Positions 59,164 to 64,000 of a stretch of 64,000 bases of DNA are shown piece by piece. The stretch covers positions 248,001 through 312,000 of the forward strand of contig NZ_JADJNN010000038.1 in the NCBI RefSeq assembly GCF_016714285.1. The letters run 5' to 3'. Source of the DNA: Nannocystis sp. (GTDB taxonomy: Bacteria; Myxococcota_A; Polyangia; Nannocystales; Nannocystaceae). A model generated the notes under the pieces. It had not been told where the DNA came from. It saw only the letters and a program-made list of their open reading frames with translations, and did not search any database. A program made the translations under genes and the position numbers. Each line of letters opens with the position of its first letter. Position 1 is the stretch's first letter.

Positions 59164-60417
59164 ATGCCAGCCTGGTCGATCTGCCGCGGTACCGTTGCGC
59201 TCGCCTCGCTGCTGCTCGCGGGTCCGGGCTGCGCGCCGCACTGGAGCTCGGCGCTGCTGGCGAACAGCGAGCAGGTGGCGCGGGCGCTGGGAGATTCGGT
59301 GGAGCTGCGGGCGAGCTTCGACCCGGCGTCGGTGCCGGACATCGACCCGCCGACGCGGCTGCGGCCGTGCTGCGCCTTCGGCCAGGACCTGCGGGCCAAG
59401 CTCGGGCCGGTGCCGGTGCCCTTCTTCGAGCAGGAGAACATCCTGTCGCCGCGCGAGGTCGGGCCGCATGGCTACGACAAGGGCGACCTGAAGCGCGAGC
59501 ACAACGGTCTCCTGTACACCTGCCGCGGCGGCTTCATCGACCTCGCGCACGTGCGCGACAACGCCGATCGTACGCTGTATTTGGCGATGCAGGTCGCGCG
59601 TGCGCTGCCCGGCGGGCTGACGCTCGAGCTGCCGGAGGAGGGGACGCTGCGGCGGCTCCGCTTGCAGGCGCTGCCCCCGGGGCTGCTGGCGCGGGAGGGG
59701 CGGTGGACCACGGCGACGGCGATCGCCAGCTGGGTGAACTATCAGCTGTCGATCTGGCACGAGGTGGTCACGTGGTACGGCTGGGAGAGCATCCCGGGCA
59801 TCTCGGAGCGGGTGTCGGCATTCTCGCCGGAGGACATGTATTCGAACGTGCTCGGCACCAACCTGGCGGCGGGCATCATCACCAATCGTGAGGCGCGCTC
59901 CCGCGATCAATACGACGAATCCATGGAGGCGTGGATCGGCGAGGCGCTGCGGCGGCTGGGGGCGGTGGACAAGGCGCAGGCGCGGGCGGCGATGGCCGCG
60001 GTCGACGGGTTATGGTGGGACTCGAGCAAGCGCGTACCGGACTGGCAGCTGGTGACCCGCCGCTATGTGGACATCGATCCGCCGCTGTCGGGCTGGCTGG
60101 TGGCCAGGGCTCTGGCGCAGGACGGCGACTCGCGGGTCGCGCGGATGTGCCGCGGGCAGCCGCCGCCGCTGTCCCTGCGGGTGCCCCAGCGGATCGGCAA
60201 TATCGACATCGCGGAGCTGGCCACGGTCGAGCTCGAGTTTGCGGGCTGGCTGCCCAAGCAATTCCCCCTGCCGGCGAAGCAGGGGGACCTGGTGACCCAG
60301 GCCGAATTCGCGGCGATCGTCGCGGACATCCGGCGCGCCGGGGCGGAGCAGCTCGGGCCGGGTTTCGACCGGCCGGGCGTGGTGAAGCAGGCCGGCGCCG
60401 GGCCGGCGAAGCGGTGA
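59164..60417 (+). CDS. DUF4056-domain lipoprotein
   Basis: A 417-residue protein. The lipobox LLLAGPGC gives a lipidated Cys at about 23. The block LRPCCAFGQDLRAKLGPVPVP, then HGYDKGDLKREHNGLLYTCR and GGFIDLAHVRDNADRTLYLA matches the DUF4056 family as I recall it. The conserved H, E, C and HVRD residues look like a hydrolase active site, but no activity is known. Residues 180-290 contain WHEVVTWYGWESIPGISERVSAFSPEDMYSN. TTG 59152 is an alternative start. Confidence 0.75.
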   Translation: MPAWSICRGTVALASLLLAGPGCAPHWSSALLANSEQVARALGDSVELRASFDPASVPDIDPPTRLRPCCAFGQDLRAKLGPVPVPFFEQENILSPREVGPHGYDKGDLKREHNGLLYTCRGGFIDLAHVRDNADRTLYLAMQVARALPGGLTLELPEEGTLRRLRLQALPPGLLAREGRWTTATAIASWVNYQLSIWHEVVTWYGWESIPGISERVSAFSPEDMYSNVLGTNLAAGIITNREARSRDQYDESMEAWIGEALRRLGAVDKAQARAAMAAVDGLWWDSSKRVPDWQLVTRRYVDIDPPLSGWLVARALAQDGDSRVARMCRGQPPPLSLRVPQRIGNIDIAELATVELEFAGWLPKQFPLPAKQGDLVTQAEFAAIVADIRRAGAEQLGPGFDRPGVVKQAGAGPAKR

Positions 60418-60459
60418 GGCGCCGCTCGGCCCGTATGGATGGGGGCGATCAGGCGGAGA

Positions 60460-62109
60460 TCAGGGCTCGCAGCTGACGGTGAAGTCCGAGAAGCAGGCGC
60501 TGACCTGCGATTTGGTGTACATGGCGAACTCACCGCTCAAATAGGTGGTGTCCATGAAGGTCTTCTCGGCGATCAGCATGTTGTTGTTGGCCTGGGTGAC
60601 CTTGATCGTGATCTCGCCGGTGTCCTTGTGGGTCAGCTGGAAGTCATAATTGGTGTTGTCGGCCCAGCCGGTGGTGGTGAAGTCGTCGACGGCGACCAGC
60701 AGCTTGGAGTTGGCGGTGTCGGCGGGCGCGTGGAGGTCGATGCAGGCGAGCGGGTTCATCATTGCGTCCTGCACGTCGACGACCTTGACCTGCATGCCGG
60801 CGGGCACGTCGATGTTGCCGCAGGTGGTGGCGACCTGGGGCAGCTGCTTCCAGGTGAACACGTAGAAGTGCGAGGTGTCCTGGATGCCCCACATAAAGCC
60901 GATCCAGTCGTCGTCGGAGGCGGTCTTGACCCCGAAGGTGCCGTTCAGGGTGGCGTTGTTGAGCTCCCAGCCGCAGAACAGGGCCGCGGCCTTGGCGTTC
61001 AGCGTCTCGCACAGCTCCTTGGTCTTGTTGTCCCACGCCCAGTTGGACACGGGGTCCATGTTCTCGGGGTTGACCTCGTGGGGGAAGTCGTAGACGGTGC
61101 AGATCTTGGGGTCGAGGGTGAGGCTCTGGCCCTTGACGAACACGGTGACCGAGTCCGAGGCCATGTTGCCCTCGCCGTCGTTGACGTCGACGGTGTATTC
61201 GGTGGCCCCCATGGGCGAGGCGTTGGGGTTCTGGATCGCCGGGTTGTCGAGGGTCGCCGCCGGGGTCCAGGCGTAGCCGTACATGCCGTCGCCGCCCGTC
61301 GCCACCGCGTTGAGGCCGACCGGCATGTTGGGGTCGATGCAGAGGCTCGGGCCGGCGTCGACCGTGAGCGCGTCCCAGCACTTGAGGCCGGTGTCGTCGC
61401 AGCCGAACTCGCAGGTCGTGATGTCGTCCATGGTGCCCTGGGCGTTGCACACGTGGAGGTCGTCGCCGTCGCAGCTGGCCGCGTCGGGGCTGCAGGCGCA
61501 GTCGACGTGGACCTCGGCGTTGGCGTCGGAGCAGTCGGTGCCGGGGTCGACCCCGGGTGGCGGGTTCATGTCGCCGTAGCCGTCGTCGTCGTCGTCCTTC
61601 TCGCAGGCGGTGTCGGAGTCGTTCTCGGCGGCGCCGGGGTAGGTGTTTGGGCCCTGGTCGTCGCAGTCGTCGTCGTTGGGGACCGCGCCAGGGAACATCT
61701 CGGGCATGCAGTTGGCCGGGTTGCCGTAGCCGTCGCCGTCGGCGTCCTCGCACCACATGCCGCCGCCGGTGTCCGAGTCGGTGACGGTGGCGGTGGCGGT
61801 GTCGGTGGCCGAGGCGGTGTCGGTGGCGGTGACGGTGTCGGTCGCCGAGACGGAGTTGGACTCGGAGTTGGAATTCGAGTTGGTCTCGGTGGCGGAGGCG
61901 CTGACCGACTCGGAGTTGGAGGCTTCGGTGGGCTGGCTCGCGGACTCGGTGGCGGACGCGGACTCGGTGGCGCTGGCGCTCTCTGCCTGGCAGGCGTCAC
62001 CCTGCTGCCAGGCCCAGCCGTCGTCGACGCAGTTGCCGCCGCAGCCGGCGAGCGCCAGGACGCCGATCCCCGTTACACCGATAGTCGCGCTGAACCATGT
62101 TTTTATCAT
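60460..62109 (-). CDS. Thrombospondin-like lipoprotein (calcium repeats plus TSP C-terminal-like domain)
   Basis: A 549-residue protein. The lipobox LALAGC gives Cys 23. A Ser/Thr/Asn stalk made of SATES/TATDT units follows (about 40-115). Calcium-type repeats come next: CEDADGDGYGNPANC, NDDDCDDQGPNTYPGAAE, CEKDDDDDGYGD (type-3 thrombospondin-like or MopE-like). A PKD/Ig-like domain spans about 245-325. The last 200 residues (DDDWIGFMWGIQDTSHFYVF, MQVKVVDVQDAM, GWADNTNYDFQLTHKDTGEI, YLSGEFAMYTKSQVSACFSD) follow the order of the thrombospondin/COMP C-terminal lectin-like domain. ATG 62109 is the start. Likely a calcium-dependent adhesin on the cell surface. Confidence 0.75.
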   Translation of the reverse strand: MIKTWFSATIGVTGIGVLALAGCGGNCVDDGWAWQQGDACQAESASATESASATESASQPTEASNSESVSASATETNSNSNSESNSVSATDTVTATDTASATDTATATVTDSDTGGGMWCEDADGDGYGNPANCMPEMFPGAVPNDDDCDDQGPNTYPGAAENDSDTACEKDDDDDGYGDMNPPPGVDPGTDCSDANAEVHVDCACSPDAASCDGDDLHVCNAQGTMDDITTCEFGCDDTGLKCWDALTVDAGPSLCIDPNMPVGLNAVATGGDGMYGYAWTPAATLDNPAIQNPNASPMGATEYTVDVNDGEGNMASDSVTVFVKGQSLTLDPKICTVYDFPHEVNPENMDPVSNWAWDNKTKELCETLNAKAAALFCGWELNNATLNGTFGVKTASDDDWIGFMWGIQDTSHFYVFTWKQLPQVATTCGNIDVPAGMQVKVVDVQDAMMNPLACIDLHAPADTANSKLLVAVDDFTTTGWADNTNYDFQLTHKDTGEITIKVTQANNNMLIAEKTFMDTTYLSGEFAMYTKSQVSACFSDFTVSCEP

Positions 62110-62452
62110 CCGACGATGGTCCGTGTTCGCGGCGCGGGAGGTCAAGCGGGAAAAAAGCGCGCAAGCGAACATTTTGAGCTGCGGCGCGGGGCGCTACCTC
62201 AGGCGGGGCGCGGGTGCGCGCGGCGCCACAGGCCGGGGAGAATGGCCGGTACGATTATCATCGTACTTTCGACGAATCGGCGGGTCAGGGAGCTACGGAA
62301 AGTGCGGGTATCGTGGGGCTGGCGCGGAGCGGTGATTCGGCGGCGATGCTGGTGGTTGCGGAACAGGCTTGTGGTCGACGCACACGAAGCGATGAAATCA
62401 TGCCGGCGATCGGTGCTTGTACATCGCTCGCCGTTGGTCGCATCATCGCCGC
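62110..62452. promoter_or_regulatory. Divergent intergenic region with an 18-bp dyad
   Basis: 343 bp between the thrombospondin-like and LamG-phosphoesterase genes. A perfect dyad GTACGAT-TATC-ATCGTAC lies at 62249-62266, an operator-like site able to serve both directions. The region is richer in A/T than its surroundings. No gene recognised. Confidence 0.45.
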
Positions 62453-64000
62453 GTGCTCCGCTCCGTTCGCCGCGTCGCCCCCATGTTGCTCCTCGCCGCA
62501 CCGCTCGCCTGCGGTGACAGCTCCGTCGCCACCGTGAGCACCGGCGCCGAGGCGGGCACCACGGCGCAATCTTCCTCGGACGGCGGCACCGCGGCGCCGC
62601 TGCCCACGGGCACGGGCACGGGCGATCTCCCCGGGACGAGCACCGCGGGCGACCCCAGCGGCGATTCGAGCGGTGGCACCGGCCCGGCCCCCGACCTTTG
62701 TGCTGAGCTCCCGCCGCTCGCCACCAGCGGCCTCGTATTCTCGGGCGACAGCCGGGTCGCCATGGGCCTCGCGCCTGGACTCGGCCTCGAGCAATTCACC
62801 CTCGAGACCTGGGTCCGCCGCGATGGCCCGGGGAAGCTCGCCAGCACCGGCGTCGGCGGCCTCAAGCTGGTCCCGCTCATCACCAAGGGCCGCGGCGAGA
62901 GCGACGGCAGCGACGTCGACTGTAACTACGCCTTCGGCTTCCTCGGCGACGTGCTCGCCGCGGACTTCGAGGACATGGCGACCGGCGCCAACCACCCGGT
63001 GTACGGCAAGACGGCGGTCCCGCTCGGCAGCTGGCACCACGTCGCCGCCACGTATGACGGCAGCACCTGGCGCCTCTACCTCGACGGCCTGCTGGACGCC
63101 GAGCGGGCGGCCGACGCCGTGCCCCGCTTCGACTCGATCCAGCACTTCGGGCTCGGCGCCGCCTTCAACTCGACGGGCGTCCCCGCGGGCGGCCTGCACG
63201 GCGCCCTCGACGAGGTCCGCGTGTATCGCCGGGCCCTCGCCGCCGCCGAGATCGAGGCGACCATGAATTCCTCGAGCCCGGCGCCCCGCGACCTCGTCGC
63301 CCACTACCGCCTCGACGCCGCCGACAACGACGCCCGCGACCTCGTCGGCGACGCCCCGGGCACGATCGACGGCGCCAGCTTCGAGCTCCCCGGCGCCGTG
63401 CTCGACCGCGGCGGCGCGGCGGTCCTCGCCGATCCACGGACCATGGCTGCCGGCGGCGATACCTACACCCTGCTCGTCGATATCAGCGACCCCGAGGGCG
63501 ACCCCGTGGAGGTCGAGTTCTTCGCCCGCGCGCTGACCCCCGCGGACGACTTCACCCTCGTCGCCCTGCCCGACACCCAATATTACACCCGCAACGCCGA
63601 CCCGCCGGACCGCCCCGAGCCCGACGACCCCGAGCTGTTCAAGGCGCAGACGCGCTGGGCCTGGGACAACCGGGCGCTGCGCAACGTCGTCGGTTTGTTC
63701 CACCTCGGCGATATCATCAACAACTCCGACGAGGACGTGCAGTGGCAGCGGGCCAGCAAGGCCATGGCGATCCTCGAGGACACCAGCGATCCGCAGTACC
63801 CGTTCGGGCTGCCCCACGCGGTCAGCTTCGGCAACCACGACCTGTACCCCAAGGACGAGCCCGAGGCCACCGCCGTCGCCAACAGCCACTTCGGCGTCGA
63901 CCGCTACAAGGACCGGCCATACTACGGCGGCAACTTCGACGGCGACAACGACGAGAATTTCGTCATCTTCCAGGCTGGCGGCCTGCAGATCGTCGTCGTC
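62453..64000 (+). CDS. LamG-domain / calcineurin-like phosphoesterase lipoprotein, 3' truncated by the window
   Basis: The open frame runs off the end (516 codons shown). It starts at GTG 62453, or ATG 62483, with lipobox LAAPLACG. A Ser/Thr/Gly stalk (about 25-80) precedes a LamG/laminin-G-type domain (about 85-270): LEQFTLETWVRRDG, GSWHHVAATYDGSTWRLYLDG and LHGALDEVRVYRRALAAAEI. After a linker, a metallophosphoesterase domain begins: FTLVALPDTQYYTR (metal Asp), VVGLFHLGDIINNSDEDVQW (GD) and HAVSFGNHDLYPKDE (GNHD). Such fusions are surface enzymes with a sugar-binding arm. Leucine is mostly CTC rather than the CTG common in neighbours. Confidence 0.85.
   Translation, partial: MLRSVRRVAPMLLLAAPLACGDSSVATVSTGAEAGTTAQSSSDGGTAAPLPTGTGTGDLPGTSTAGDPSGDSSGGTGPAPDLCAELPPLATSGLVFSGDSRVAMGLAPGLGLEQFTLETWVRRDGPGKLASTGVGGLKLVPLITKGRGESDGSDVDCNYAFGFLGDVLAADFEDMATGANHPVYGKTAVPLGSWHHVAATYDGSTWRLYLDGLLDAERAADAVPRFDSIQHFGLGAAFNSTGVPAGGLHGALDEVRVYRRALAAAEIEATMNSSSPAPRDLVAHYRLDAADNDARDLVGDAPGTIDGASFELPGAVLDRGGAAVLADPRTMAAGGDTYTLLVDISDPEGDPVEVEFFARALTPADDFTLVALPDTQYYTRNADPPDRPEPDDPELFKAQTRWAWDNRALRNVVGLFHLGDIINNSDEDVQWQRASKAMAILEDTSDPQYPFGLPHAVSFGNHDLYPKDEPEATAVANSHFGVDRYKDRPYYGGNFDGDNDENFVIFQAGGLQIVVV

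Noticed and set aside
60439..62517. Long plus-strand open frame opposite the thrombospondin-like gene (and similar frames at 18137-20008, 25809-27773 and 45126-47219)
   Set aside because: They lie exactly antisense or frame-shifted to recognised genes, have low-complexity Gly/Ala/Arg/Val composition, and show no family motif. High GC suppresses stop codons and creates such shadows.

Overview
This is high-GC DNA (roughly 70 %) from what looks like a myxobacterium, possibly of the Nannocystis/Plesiocystis branch. The taxonomic call is inference. It rests on many lipoproteins with Ser/Thr-rich linkers, a Cys-rich CGDG...GEQCDDGN repeat, a protein resembling the MXAN_5187 family, a large exported protein resembling the myxobacterial TIGR04551 family, and a PilT-like ATPase.

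Layout. 1-6.4 kb: 5'-truncated NuoM-like subunit, a thioredoxin/YyaL-type protein, a small predicted outer-membrane protein, a PhoD-like phosphatase and a TerB-like protein. 6.4-15 kb, minus strand: a tightly overlapping cell-surface operon (GT2 glycosyltransferase, SAM methyltransferase, large PTPS-related membrane protein, unknown exported protein, GT-C glycosyltransferase, DHCR24-like FAD protein). 15.1-20 kb, plus strand: PilT-like ATPase and two GT-C enzymes. 20-29.5 kb: PDZ protein, DUF459 SGNH hydrolase, LysM/MepA-like endopeptidase, SerC, a SUFU-domain protein, peptide deformylase and the MXAN_5187-like protein. 29.6-36.9 kb: ComEC, FHA protein, SelA, SelB and SelD, i.e. a selenocysteine locus. 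SelD itself reads through an in-frame UGA at codon 22. 36.9-48.5 kb: PilZ, PP2C phosphatase, CinA, RecA with a LexA-like box, carotenoid oxygenase, lipoprotein, RadA, TIGR04551-like protein, NagZ. 48.5-64 kb: a lipoprotein-rich surface region with a 5'-nucleotidase, HIT protein, FGE-like/beta-propeller fusion, Tat cupin, alkaline-phosphatase-superfamily membrane protein, DUF4056 lipoprotein, a thrombospondin-like lipoprotein, and a LamG/calcineurin-type phosphoesterase cut by the window end.

Three signals run across the genes. First, a family of short palindromes (CTGTCC-N2-6-GGACAGGT, about 45 copies) lies between genes and also in frame inside genes, with arrays in selA and selB. Second, many genes have a TAnnnT -10-like hexamer 6-10 nt before the start codon and no Shine-Dalgarno, which suggests leaderless transcripts. 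selB and selD show this as mirror images across a 42-bp gap. Third, the ends of convergent gene pairs are repeatedly duplicated in tandem with their stop codons.

Caution: the genes between 1.2 and 13.3 kb are full of frameshifts and this stretch holds a long poly-G tract, while the rest of the window is clean. Consensus error is the likeliest reason.
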